From Verrucomicrobiaceae bacterium (GTDB lineage: Bacteria; Verrucomicrobiota; Verrucomicrobiia; Verrucomicrobiales; Verrucomicrobiaceae): a DNA stretch of 64,000 nucleotides. Shown here in pieces: positions 9,356 to 17,152 of this stretch. The stretch lies in contig CANIBP010000023.1 of assembly GCA_947466075.1 (NCBI GenBank), forward strand, positions 19,148 to 83,147, given 5' to 3'. A program made the translations under genes and the position numbers. Each line of letters opens with the position of its first letter. Position 1 is the stretch's first letter. The notes below the pieces were generated by a model. The model saw only the letters and a list, made by a program, of their open reading frames with translations, had not been told where the DNA came from and made no database searches.

Positions 9356-9648
9356 TCGTCAGACTTGAAGAATGGGCATCCGAAGACTTGATCGACGGCT
9401 TTGCCTTCTATCAGAAATGCGAGCCGGGTGCGGGCTACTATTTTCTTGATCGCATCCAGCCTGAGATCATGGAACTCGCGGTGACGGGCGGTGTTCACCG
9501 CAAGCGGCATGGCTACCATTTTTGCGCCTCCAAACGTTTCCCTCATGGTTTCTACTACAAGGTTCAGGACGACATCGTGAAAGTATATGCTGTGCTAGAC
9601 TGTCGCCTCGATCCACGCACCATCCGCAATATTCTCCGCACGCGCTAA
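9352..9648 (+). CDS. RelE/ParE-superfamily toxin
   Basis: A 98-residue protein with the ParE-like layout: an N-terminal strand MIVRLEEWASEDL, a two-helix region with FYQKCEPGAGYYFLDRI, and a C-terminal sheet (GFYYKVQDDIVKVYAVLDCRLDPRTI). The terminal IRNILRTR segment is typical. Members either poison gyrase or cleave ribosome-bound mRNA; which applies here is not readable. It is translationally coupled to the antitoxin, and its stop is only 3 bases before the gspF start, so gspF is probably read from the same message. Confidence 0.8.
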   Translation: MIVRLEEWASEDLIDGFAFYQKCEPGAGYYFLDRIQPEIMELAVTGGVHRKRHGYHFCASKRFPHGFYYKVQDDIVKVYAVLDCRLDPRTIRNILRTR

Positions 9649-9651
9649 ACC

Positions 9652-10881
9652 ATGCCCGCCTTTGCCTATACCGCCCTCACCGCCACCGGACAGACCGTCA
9701 CGGGTTCTGTCACCGTCGGATCGCGTGCTGAAGCTTTTCGGAAGATCGAGGCGCAGGCGCTGACGCCGGTAAAAGTCACCCAGGAAGAAAAATCGGATGC
9801 AGCAAAAGCTAAAGCGGTGGCGGATGAAGGACCGGTGAAATTGAAGCGGGCGCAGCTCATTTCGTTCACAGAAGAACTCGCGGATTTGCTCGATGGCGGC
9901 TTACAGATTGATCAAGCGTTTCGCGTGATGCAGGAGCGGCAAGAAGCACCTGCCCTGCGCCGCATTGCCACCACGATGCGTAATGAACTGCGCGAAGGTT
10001 CCACCGTGGCGAAGGCGCTGCGGAAAGCTTCACCGAGCTTTGATGATCTATACTGCAATCTCGCCGCTGCCGGCGAAGTCAGCGGCTCGTTACCGAGTAT
10101 TTTGCGCCGTCTTTCCACGAATCTCTCTGTGATGGCCGATCTACAGGCCAAAGTGACGCAGGCGATGATCTATCCTGCTTTCCTGATCGGTGCATGTATC
10201 GTGCTCATGGTCGTGTTCATGACGTTCATGGTGCCACAGATCATGGATTTGATGGGCAAGAACGGCCAGAAACTCCCGGCTGCGACCCAATTGCTCATCA
10301 GCTTCAATCATTTCATGGGCCAATGGTGGTGGGCCATTCTAGCGGCGCTCACGGCCATTTTTCTGACCTTTCGCGGCTACATTGCCAGTCCTGTAGGCCG
10401 CCTGTGGTGGGATGATACAAAACTCAAGTTGCCACTGTTTGGCGCGATTCAATCCATGCGCTTTTACGCGCAGTTTGCCCACTCACTGGGCAATCTCATC
10501 ACCAATGGCGTGCCGCTGCTGAACAGCATCCGGTTGGTGTCTAAGATTTCCGCCAACGTCTTCATCCAGTCACTACTCGCAAAGGTCACCAGCCTCGTTT
10601 CCGAAGGTGCGCCGCTTTCCACGGCCTTGCGCAAGGTCGGCAGCTTCCCGCTGTTGCTCGCCGACATGATCGCCGTGGGCGAGCAGACCGGCCAACTCGG
10701 CAAATCGATGGAAAAATGTGCCGTGCGTTACGATAAGGAGCTCGACCGCCGTATCAAGCGCATGACTGCGATGATCACGCCTATCATCCTCGTCGTCATG
10801 GCCGTCATGGTTGGCACCGTGGCCTACTCCATTGTTGCCGCCATCGCCCAAAGCGTTACTGGCATACGTGGTGGCGGCTAA
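9652..10881 (+). CDS. gspF: type II secretion inner-membrane platform protein GspF
   Basis: The 409-residue protein has an N-terminal cytoplasmic segment (FAYTALTATGQTVTG, the usual GspF opening), then two repeated GSPII_F domains. The first is at roughly residues 65-190 (FTEELADLLDGGLQIDQAF), the second at roughly 265-390 (FAHSLGNLITNGVPLLNSI). Three membrane segments are visible, near 170-195, 220-240 and 375-400. GspF forms the inner-membrane platform contacted by GspE and GspL. It starts 3 bases after the toxin stop, and its stop is immediately upstream of the gspG leader. Confidence 0.92.
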   Translation: MPAFAYTALTATGQTVTGSVTVGSRAEAFRKIEAQALTPVKVTQEEKSDAAKAKAVADEGPVKLKRAQLISFTEELADLLDGGLQIDQAFRVMQERQEAPALRRIATTMRNELREGSTVAKALRKASPSFDDLYCNLAAAGEVSGSLPSILRRLSTNLSVMADLQAKVTQAMIYPAFLIGACIVLMVVFMTFMVPQIMDLMGKNGQKLPAATQLLISFNHFMGQWWWAILAALTAIFLTFRGYIASPVGRLWWDDTKLKLPLFGAIQSMRFYAQFAHSLGNLITNGVPLLNSIRLVSKISANVFIQSLLAKVTSLVSEGAPLSTALRKVGSFPLLLADMIAVGEQTGQLGKSMEKCAVRYDKELDRRIKRMTAMITPIILVVMAVMVGTVAYSIVAAIAQSVTGIRGGG

Positions 10882-10946
10882 TGCAACGCAACCAACCCGA
10901 TTTCTTTCTGTTCATCTCTCTCAAAATCCTGTTCAATCCTGACACC

Positions 10947-11399
10947 ATGAAAATCCGCAAACAGCACTCAGCAACACGCCAAGCCGCCGCCTTCACGCTC
11001 ATCGAAATCGTGATCACACTGACTATCATCGCCATCTTGGCCTCCGGCTCGATATACCTGCTCAAAGGCCAGATCGACTCTGCCAAGGACACACGTGTGG
11101 ACAGCGATCTGCAAGCCATCGCGCTCGCCCTGCAATCGTATGAATCGCGTGCGCTGCGCATGCCAACGACAGAACAAGGTCTGCAAGCACTCGTGGAAAA
11201 ACCGACCATCGAGCCGATCCCTGAAAACTATCGTGCCTTCATGGAGGAGATGCCGAAGGACCCATGGGGTCAGGCATACAAGTACCGCTTCCCCGCCCAG
11301 AAATCGAAGAAGCCTTATGACATCTATACCGCCGGGCCAGACGGACAGGAAGGCACAGAGGATGACATCGGGAATTGGAAGAAGACGGCGACAAAGTGA
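10947..11399 (+). CDS. gspG: major pseudopilin GspG
   Basis: From the ATG at 10947 it encodes 150 residues with a type III signal: a short basic leader, then AAFTLIEIVITLTIIAILASG with the conserved Glu at mature position 5. The cleavage residue is Ala rather than the usual Gly. The C-terminal half holds the GspG calcium-region pattern (PTTEQGLQALVEKP, DPWGQAYKYRFP, DIYTAGPDGQEGTEDDIGNW). It forms the pseudopilus shaft. A longer frame from 10881 would add a non-conserved leader. The gene ends in the repeat at 11398-11492. Confidence 0.92.
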   Translation: MKIRKQHSATRQAAAFTLIEIVITLTIIAILASGSIYLLKGQIDSAKDTRVDSDLQAIALALQSYESRALRMPTTEQGLQALVEKPTIEPIPENYRAFMEEMPKDPWGQAYKYRFPAQKSKKPYDIYTAGPDGQEGTEDDIGNWKKTATK

Positions 11400-11492
11400 A
11401 TGACGAATGAAATCCGAATGCCGAAGCACGAAAAACAGCCATGACGTGAGTGATACCATCACCTTTCGTCATCGCTCCTTCCTTCGTCATTC
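11398..11492. repeat. GAATGACGAA inverted-repeat element overlapping the gspH start
   Basis: GAATGACGAA at 11398-11407 is mirrored by its exact complement TTCGTCATTC at 11483-11492. Between them lie further related words (CCGAATGCCGAAG and TTTCGTCAT). This style of GAATGACGAA-type repeat is familiar from Verrucomicrobiota intergenic regions. Here it bridges the gspG stop and the first 30 codons of gspH. A diverged relative is at 14405-14483. Confidence 0.55.
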
Positions 11493-12111
11493 TTCGGGTT
11501 TCACTTTAGTCGAGATCGTCATCGCCCTAACTATCGTCGCTGTGCTGGCTGCGGCGACCGTGCCGATGTTAAAAGGGTTTCAAGATGAGCGACTGGCGCG
11601 CGAGCCAGTCACGGCACTGGTTAAACTGGCGCGTGAGGCACGCATGCGGGCGATGACCGAGAAGCGGCCGTATCAGGTGGCGTTTCATGGCGGCGGCTTT
11701 ACGGCCTCGCGTTACTTCAATCCCTATCTGCAGCTTGCCGAACTTCAGGAATTCATGGCAACAGGCGAAAATCCGCCGGTGGAGCAGCCAACGTTCGACA
11801 AGAACGACCTCGATAGCGGCGGCAGCGTCACAAAGACCACCGAACTGCCGCTGGCACCGCCTGCACCGAAGTACGATGAGCACTGGACGGAAAAGTACCA
11901 GATGCCGCAGGACATGAAGTACTCCCTTCAATTCTGGTATGACACAGAATCGACCTACCTCGAAGGCGATTTGGTGCGGCTTTGGGTGTTTCAGCCCAGC
12001 GGCATCTGCCAACCGCTCAAAATCCACATCGAACGCGATTCCGTCACGTTCGATGTAGAATTCGCGGCAATGACAGCGGACATAGTGAAGGAGAGCGTCG
12101 ATCTCCGATGA
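11407..12111 (+). CDS. minor pseudopilin, GspH-like
   Basis: A 234-residue prepilin-like protein. The processing site is SSG/FTLVEIVIALTIVAVLAAA with Glu at +5, preceded by an unusually long leader of about 31 residues (shorter, about 18, if the GTG at 11446 is used). The mature domain is variable but has the LAREARMRAMTEKRPYQV segment seen in GspH/FimT-type pilins. Its place between gspG and the I/J/K genes supports the GspH role at the pseudopilus tip. The leader is encoded largely by the repeat at 11398-11492. The ATGA at 12108-12111 couples it to the next gene. Confidence 0.78.
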   Translation: MKSECRSTKNSHDVSDTITFRHRSFLRHSSGFTLVEIVIALTIVAVLAAATVPMLKGFQDERLAREPVTALVKLAREARMRAMTEKRPYQVAFHGGGFTASRYFNPYLQLAELQEFMATGENPPVEQPTFDKNDLDSGGSVTKTTELPLAPPAPKYDEHWTEKYQMPQDMKYSLQFWYDTESTYLEGDLVRLWVFQPSGICQPLKIHIERDSVTFDVEFAAMTADIVKESVDLR

Positions 12112-12509
12112 AAACCGCATCCCCCAAGCGCCCACGCGGCTACATCCTCTTCGAACTGGTGATCGCGCTGACGATTTTCGCCCTCGCGGTACTGGGACTG
12201 GCAAAGGCGCTGAATCAAGCCCTGGAGACAGCCAATTTACTCAAGCGCGACCAGATCATCCGCATCGGTATGCGTAATCATCTGGAGGAGATCCGGCGCA
12301 AGCCGATCTCTGAGATGAGCATCACCAAGATGGACACCACGTATGGCGTCACCTACACCAGCAGCACGGAACCAGTTTCGCTCAAAACGACCAACGGCGG
12401 CACCTTAAGTGACATCTACAACCTCACCATCAAAGCTACTTCCTCATTCGATGGTGTGCCGCAGGAAGACACCCTGAACGTCTATGTTTACAAACCTGCA
12501 AAACCCTAG
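12108..12509 (+). CDS. minor pseudopilin, GspI-like
   Basis: From the ATG at 12108 (overlapping the previous stop) it has 133 residues. The leader MKTASPKRPRG ends at a cleavage site followed by YILFELVIALTIFALAVLGL: Glu is at +5 as needed, but Tyr replaces the usual +1 Phe. The following EETANLLKRD-like and MRNHLEEIRRKP helices resemble GspI/PulI. It is presumed to form the tip complex with the H, J and K proteins. A longer frame from 11982 is the shadow of gspH and is rejected. Its end overlaps the start of gspJ by 26 bp. Confidence 0.75.
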   Translation: MKTASPKRPRGYILFELVIALTIFALAVLGLAKALNQALETANLLKRDQIIRIGMRNHLEEIRRKPISEMSITKMDTTYGVTYTSSTEPVSLKTTNGGTLSDIYNLTIKATSSFDGVPQEDTLNVYVYKPAKP

Positions 12510-13455
12510 ACGCCAGGCCGCGTTCACGCTGATCGAGGTTGTGATTGGTATCACCATCCTATCGATGATCACGGCCACGCTGTTCGCGATTATTCGCGGT
12601 TCGGTGCGCGGTGCCGCAGAGATTGAGCACATCCAACGTGAAAGCGATTCCGTGAACCGCTTCATTGATCTGAGCCGCAGAGCCTTCACCACGCTGCCGA
12701 GCACCGCCACACTGACACTCAAGATGGTGCAAAACACGGAACCGATCATTCAAGAACTGACTTTAGCCGGAGCGCCCGACTGTTTTCCTTTCGGCATGAA
12801 TCCCATCAGTCTCAAGGACACGACGCTGCGACTGCGGGCGCACCCTGATGCCCTGAAGGACACAAATGGCATGCCGCTGCATTACCTGAGCCTTTCGCGG
12901 GAAGATATCATTCCTAAAACAGATGACCGGCAGAGCAGCAGCCGCCAGTCCACAACAGGATTGTATGCCCCTGATGAAGAAGGCCGCTACTGGATGCCGC
13001 TGCTGCCGGATGTGATTTCGCTCAAATGGCGTTTTTACGTCGAGAAGGAAGACACATGGTATGAGGAATGGAGCAAATCTGCATGGCCGGATTTGATTGA
13101 ATCCCAACTCGTGCTCAAGGACCGCACGTTGCCAATTCGCATGGTGTATAGCGTTCCTGTCATTACACTCGTCGCAGGCAAGGCACCAGCGGCGAACAGC
13201 AATGCGACGGGCGCTGGCGGCGGTAACAATAATCAAGGCGGCGGCGGTGGGGGCGGCGGTCAAGGAGGTGGCCCACAGGGTGGAGGTGGTGGTCCTGGTG
13301 GCGGAGGCGGACGTGGTGGCCCGGGACGTGGTGGTTTTGGTCCTCCCGGTGGCGGTCCACCTGGTGGTGGCTTTCCTGGCGGCGGGGGCGGCCCGCCTGG
13401 AGGCGGCGGCGGTGGATTCACGCCCGGTGGTGGCGGAGGAGGAGCACCGCCATGA
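12484..13455 (+). CDS. minor pseudopilin GspJ-like with glycine-rich tail
   Basis: A 323-residue protein. The leader MFTNLQNPRRQAA precedes FTLIEVVIGITILSMITATL, a normal prepilin segment with Glu at +5. The central region (VISLKWRFYVEKEDTWYEEW, QLVLKDRTLPIRMVYSV) resembles the GspJ beta domain. From about residue 241 the protein is almost only Gly, Pro and a few Arg/Phe, about 80 residues, which is not a GspJ feature. The start overlaps gspI by 26 bp and the stop overlaps gspK by 4 bp. Confidence 0.75.
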   Translation: MFTNLQNPRRQAAFTLIEVVIGITILSMITATLFAIIRGSVRGAAEIEHIQRESDSVNRFIDLSRRAFTTLPSTATLTLKMVQNTEPIIQELTLAGAPDCFPFGMNPISLKDTTLRLRAHPDALKDTNGMPLHYLSLSREDIIPKTDDRQSSSRQSTTGLYAPDEEGRYWMPLLPDVISLKWRFYVEKEDTWYEEWSKSAWPDLIESQLVLKDRTLPIRMVYSVPVITLVAGKAPAANSNATGAGGGNNNQGGGGGGGGQGGGPQGGGGGPGGGGGRGGPGRGGFGPPGGGPPGGGFPGGGGGPPGGGGGGFTPGGGGGGAPP

Positions 13456-14402
13456 AATTTCATCAATCCTCACCCACTCAGTGTTCACATTCACGTCGTG
13501 AACGCGGCTCTGCTCTCATGCTGATGATCTGGGCCATATTGCTCATGTCCGTCACCGTCATGGGCGTGGTCGAGTACGTCACCTACAGCGCGGAGGAATC
13601 GAAACTGGCGGCGTATGAGTTTCGCGCACTGCATCTGGCGGAAAGCGGTCTCGCCGTGGGTTTACATCCAAATACGCGGCGCGGTGACCTCGTGATGAAA
13701 CAAAAGATCGGCCCTGATAGCGGTTTTGACGTCGTCATCAACTACGAAGGCGCACGCATCCCGATCAACTACGCCACGGACGAACGCCTACGCGAAGCCA
13801 TCTACAATCTCTTCATTTACTGGCAACTCAACGCCGAAGATGCTGGCATCGCCGCCGATTCATTGGCCGACTGGGTCGATAACGATAGCAACCAGCGTGC
13901 GAACGGCGCGGAGGCGGAGTATTACAAGCAACTCGGCATTTACGATGCCCCGCGCAACCAAGGCTTTGCCCGCGTGGATGAAATGCTGCTGGTGCGTGGC
14001 ATGGATGCGGTTGATCGCAAGAAGCCCACTTGGCGCGAATTCTTCAGCATTTACGGCGAAGGTCAGATCGATCTGCGCACTGTTTTTAAAGACGTGCTGC
14101 TGGCCGTCACTGGTGCCTCAGAGGGGGATGTGACTCGCTTCATCTCTCAACGCGATGGCGCAGATGGCATTCCTGGCACGGAAGACGATCGTCGGATCAG
14201 CGATGATGAGGCCTATCAAATTCTTAGCCTCAGCGGAGACCGCCTTCAGTCCCTGAGGGGTATTGTGAATGATGACGATACCAGTTTGCGGCGCATTACC
14301 AGCATCGGCTGGGTCGGCACAAAACGTTCCAAAATCATCGTCGTCACCCGGCGCAATCAGGAAACTGGTGAGGTTAAATATCTGGGCCGTATGGAGGAAT
14401 GA
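13452..14402 (+). CDS. gspK: minor pseudopilin GspK
   Basis: The 316-residue protein has the GspK-style N terminus: a basic leader RRERGSALMLMIWAILLMSVT, which lacks the +5 Glu like other GspK proteins. The body has the helical SAM-like domain characteristic of the family, with LADWVDNDSNQRANGAEAEYY, IYDAPRNQGFARVDEMLLVRGM and a GEGQIDLRT block. GspK caps the pseudopilus. It starts with ATGA overlap after gspJ and is followed by a 118-bp AT-rich gap with a repeat. Confidence 0.88.
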   Translation: MKFHQSSPTQCSHSRRERGSALMLMIWAILLMSVTVMGVVEYVTYSAEESKLAAYEFRALHLAESGLAVGLHPNTRRGDLVMKQKIGPDSGFDVVINYEGARIPINYATDERLREAIYNLFIYWQLNAEDAGIAADSLADWVDNDSNQRANGAEAEYYKQLGIYDAPRNQGFARVDEMLLVRGMDAVDRKKPTWREFFSIYGEGQIDLRTVFKDVLLAVTGASEGDVTRFISQRDGADGIPGTEDDRRISDDEAYQILSLSGDRLQSLRGIVNDDDTSLRRITSIGWVGTKRSKIIVVTRRNQETGEVKYLGRMEE

Positions 14403-14404
14403 GA

Positions 14405-14483
14405 AATGACGGATTATTTATATGACTAATGCCGAAAACACCGCGATTTCGGTGTCATTATCCCTCAATTCGTCATTGGTCAT
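14405..14483. repeat. imperfect inverted repeat between gspK and gspL
   Basis: AATGACG (14405-14411) and CGTCATT (14471-14477) are complementary. Alternatively ATGACTAATG (14422-14431) can pair with CATTGGTCAT (14474-14483) with one G-T. A short inner stem ACACCG/CGGTGT surrounds CGATTT near 14440-14455. Words such as AATGCCGAA and TTCGTCATT resemble the repeat at 11398-11492, so it is probably a diverged copy. It lies in the only sizeable gap of the secretion operon. Confidence 0.45.
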
Positions 14484-14520
14484 TCTCCTTCGCAACTAAT
14501 CCAATTTGCACACGTTCTAA

Positions 14521-15756
14521 ATGCCCCGCCAAACCATGTCCCTTTCCGCTGCCACATTGCTACTTCCCGCCCCTGATGCCGCTTGGCGTGTGTGGAAGCC
14601 GCGTGCGAGCGCTAGCGCCGAGGCAGTGGACAGCCCTTCGCAGGCCTCACACCTTTCCAAACCGCTCGTCATCGGCCTACCCGCCGCTGCTTGCCGCACT
14701 ATCGGCCTAATCCTGCCGCAAGCAGAAAGCGATTTGCTGGAGCAGATCATCGTCACCCAACTGGAACGTCGCGGTTTCAAGCTCGAGCAGGACGCGGCTG
14801 GAAAAAATTACCGCTGGCATCTGCTTGGCAATCTCGGCGGCCAAGCCGTCGTTAGTGTCGATCTTCTTGCTGACCCTTTCCCCGAAGCACTCGCCGCTGC
14901 CCATGCGAGTGATTACACCGCTGCGTTGCGCCTAGCGCAGCTTCCAGTGGGGCATATTGTGATCATTGAGGAGCAAGGCGACCTCGTATTGGCCGCTAGT
15001 CATCAAGGCAAACTCTACCACAGCCACATTTTCGCACAGACACCTGCCGCCGAAGATGCATTGGCCTTGGAAATCACTCTAGCACGTCTCACACTGGAGT
15101 CAGACCTGGGCACCGACAGCATCACCGGTGTGGCGCTCATCGGTGCCAGCTTTGACCGTGGCCTGGTGACACGCCTCAGTTCCGTGCTCGACCTACCAGT
15201 GCGCATCGTTGCTGATCTCCCGCCAAACACTGCGCTCGACACACGCACCTGGAGCAAACTGCTCCCAAGAGGCATCCGCAGCGTGCAGACCGCCAATGTG
15301 CGCCGTGGCAAACTCACACGTGCAATCGTTCTCGGTGGCATGCTTTATCTCTCGCTCGCTTTCCTGGCCTTCGCCTACCTGCATTTCCAAGAACAGCGTG
15401 CCGCGAAGCTCAATGAAGAGGTCGAAGCCACCAGCGAACCTGCCGCCGCCGCACGCAAGGCTAATGAGCGCTGGAAGGTGCTCGCGCCAGCCATCGAGCC
15501 GAAACGTTATCCGCTTTTCCTGCTCGCTGAAATCAACCGCATCATGCCCGGCAGCGGCATCGTCATTCGTGATTTCGAGGTCAAAGGCACCGAGATCGAC
15601 ATCAAGGGTGAGGCACGCGACGCCCAACTGGCCTTCCAGTTCATCGAAGATTTCAAAAAGAATCGCATCCTCAGCCGCTACGAGTGGACGAACCCCCGCC
15701 CCGAAGTCAAAGGCACCACCGCCACCTTCCGCGCTCAAGGAAAGCTGCCACAGTAA
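14521..15756 (+). CDS. gspL: type II secretion assembly protein, GspL-like
   Basis: A 411-residue protein with an actin-like cytoplasmic N-terminal half, one membrane segment at about 268-290 (LGGMLYLSLAFLAFAYLHF), then a periplasmic coiled/ferredoxin-like part (AEINRIMPGSGIVIRDFEV, ARDAQLAFQFIEDFKK). The architecture matches GspL, or PilM fused to PilN, which links the ATPase GspE to GspM. Sequence identity to classical GspL is low, so the call depends on topology and position. An alternative ATG at 14536 would shorten it by 5 residues. Confidence 0.72.
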   Translation: MPRQTMSLSAATLLLPAPDAAWRVWKPRASASAEAVDSPSQASHLSKPLVIGLPAAACRTIGLILPQAESDLLEQIIVTQLERRGFKLEQDAAGKNYRWHLLGNLGGQAVVSVDLLADPFPEALAAAHASDYTAALRLAQLPVGHIVIIEEQGDLVLAASHQGKLYHSHIFAQTPAAEDALALEITLARLTLESDLGTDSITGVALIGASFDRGLVTRLSSVLDLPVRIVADLPPNTALDTRTWSKLLPRGIRSVQTANVRRGKLTRAIVLGGMLYLSLAFLAFAYLHFQEQRAAKLNEEVEATSEPAAAARKANERWKVLAPAIEPKRYPLFLLAEINRIMPGSGIVIRDFEVKGTEIDIKGEARDAQLAFQFIEDFKKNRILSRYEWTNPRPEVKGTTATFRAQGKLPQ

Positions 15757-15771
15757 TTTATTTTCCCGACT

Positions 15772-16335
15772 ATGGCCCTCGCCCTCACCCAACGAGAACG
15801 AAAACTGCTCACCGCATGCATCAGCGCATTGGTGCTCATGGCCACGTTCATCATCCTCAAGCAATTCCTTGACCGACGCACCGCGGCGCTGGCAAAAATC
15901 ACCGCCTTGGAAAGTGAGAAGCGCGAAAACGAAGGTTATCTCGCTGATCGTGACTTTTGGGAAAAGCGTGCCTCGTGGTTGAGCCAAAACATGCCTACCA
16001 CTGAAAGCCTTGGCACCGCACAGGCCCAGTTGCTTGAGGAAATTCAAAACGTCGCGCTCGATTACCAGTTACAAGTGCAGAAGCAGCAACTCCTGCCCGA
16101 TTCTGCCGATGCCAAGACCAACGCTGCCGTCTATCGCGAAGTCGCCGTCGAAGTGCGTCTGCGTGGTGACCAAGCCACAGTCCTCGGGTGGCTGGCTACG
16201 CTGCAATCCCCGGAGAAATTCCAAGCGATTAAGCAGCTCGAACTTGAGATCGACTCCAAAGCCAAGGAAAAGACCCCGCAGGTACTGTGCAACCTCGTTC
16301 TTGCACGCTGGTTCAAACCCGAATCCGGACTCTGA
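15772..16335 (+). CDS. gspM: type II secretion protein, GspM-like
   Basis: A 187-residue bitopic protein. A short cytoplasmic N terminus (LTQRERKLL) is followed by one membrane helix (ACISALVLMATFIILKQFL), a coiled-coil stretch (ALAKITALESEKRENEGYL), and a C-terminal ferredoxin-like fold (VAVEVRLRGDQATVLGWLATLQ). This is the GspM/PilO layout. It partners GspL in the inner-membrane platform. Identity rests on topology and gene order. It begins 15 bp after gspL and ends 2 bp before the next start. Confidence 0.7.
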   Translation: MALALTQRERKLLTACISALVLMATFIILKQFLDRRTAALAKITALESEKRENEGYLADRDFWEKRASWLSQNMPTTESLGTAQAQLLEEIQNVALDYQLQVQKQQLLPDSADAKTNAAVYREVAVEVRLRGDQATVLGWLATLQSPEKFQAIKQLELEIDSKAKEKTPQVLCNLVLARWFKPESGL

Positions 16336-16337
16336 CC

Positions 16338-17102
16338 ATGAAACATCTTTTTCTACCTCTGCTCTTATGCGTTTTGACGCTGAAGCCTCTCGTAGCGCAA
16401 GAATCCCCCGCGGCCGATGCTTTGCCACTCACCACGGCAGATTTGATTCCCTTGCCCTCGGATGGACTCGATCCTTCACTGCCCGTGGCACCCACGGTGG
16501 CGGCTCCTACGGGTCCGATCGATCCCGATCTGCCACAGCCCTTTGATCCAGCCAGCCTGACGGCCATCGTGGAGAATTCACCTTTCACCCGCATCGTCAG
16601 CATCTCTGACTCACTTGTGCTCACTGGCATGGCCTATGTCGATGGCAAACCTGTGGTCACCATCTTCGACAAGACCGCCAAGCAGTCTCTTGTTGTATCC
16701 GATGAGCCAAACCTCAAAGGTTGGAAGCTCGTTAGCGCCCAGCCATCTGAAAAAATCGACTTTGCACAGGCCAAGATTGCCATCGGTGGGGAAACCTTTA
16801 GCATCCGCCACACCACGCTGGACAAGGACGACATGAAGAAAGACAAGGGCGAACGCCGCTCTGAAGGTGGCACTGCCGGACCGCCTGGAGGCGGTGAGCG
16901 CTTTAACCGCAGCAAAGGTCCCAGTGAAGAAGATCGTAAACGTTACGAATCACTTTCCGATAAAGCCCGCGAGAAATTCCGCGATGTGTTACGCGAAAAA
17001 TTCAGTGATGAAAAATTCCGCAACGCCCCCGAAGAGGAACGGCGCAACATGATGAAAAGCGCCTTCGAGAAAATCGAGAAGGAAGACAAAGGCGGACGTT
17101 AA
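16338..17102 (+). CDS. exported protein of the secretion operon, possibly GspC-like
   Basis: A 254-residue protein with a Sec signal (MKHLFLPLLLCVLTLKPLVAQ), a Pro/Ala/Asp-rich linker (to about residue 75), a small beta domain at about 80-145 (FTRIVSISDSLVLTGMAYV, PVVTIFDKTAKQSLVV) and a strongly charged helical tail rich in Lys, Glu and Arg. The beta domain has the size and pattern of a GspC/PilP homology region, and an inner component that contacts the secretin is otherwise missing from this operon. That assignment is an inference. No TM anchor other than the signal is seen. It is tightly placed between gspM and gspD. Confidence 0.5.
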   Translation: MKHLFLPLLLCVLTLKPLVAQESPAADALPLTTADLIPLPSDGLDPSLPVAPTVAAPTGPIDPDLPQPFDPASLTAIVENSPFTRIVSISDSLVLTGMAYVDGKPVVTIFDKTAKQSLVVSDEPNLKGWKLVSAQPSEKIDFAQAKIAIGGETFSIRHTTLDKDDMKKDKGERRSEGGTAGPPGGGERFNRSKGPSEEDRKRYESLSDKAREKFRDVLREKFSDEKFRNAPEEERRNMMKSAFEKIEKEDKGGR

Positions 17103-17152
17103 CAGTTCCCACACTCACCCTTCGGCCAATCCCGTTTCCAACTCATTTATTC

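Noticed and set aside
13204..13452. Short tandem GGN runs as a CRISPR or satellite array
   Set aside because: There are no spacers or fixed repeat unit; the frame stays open and codes for the Gly-rich GspJ tail.
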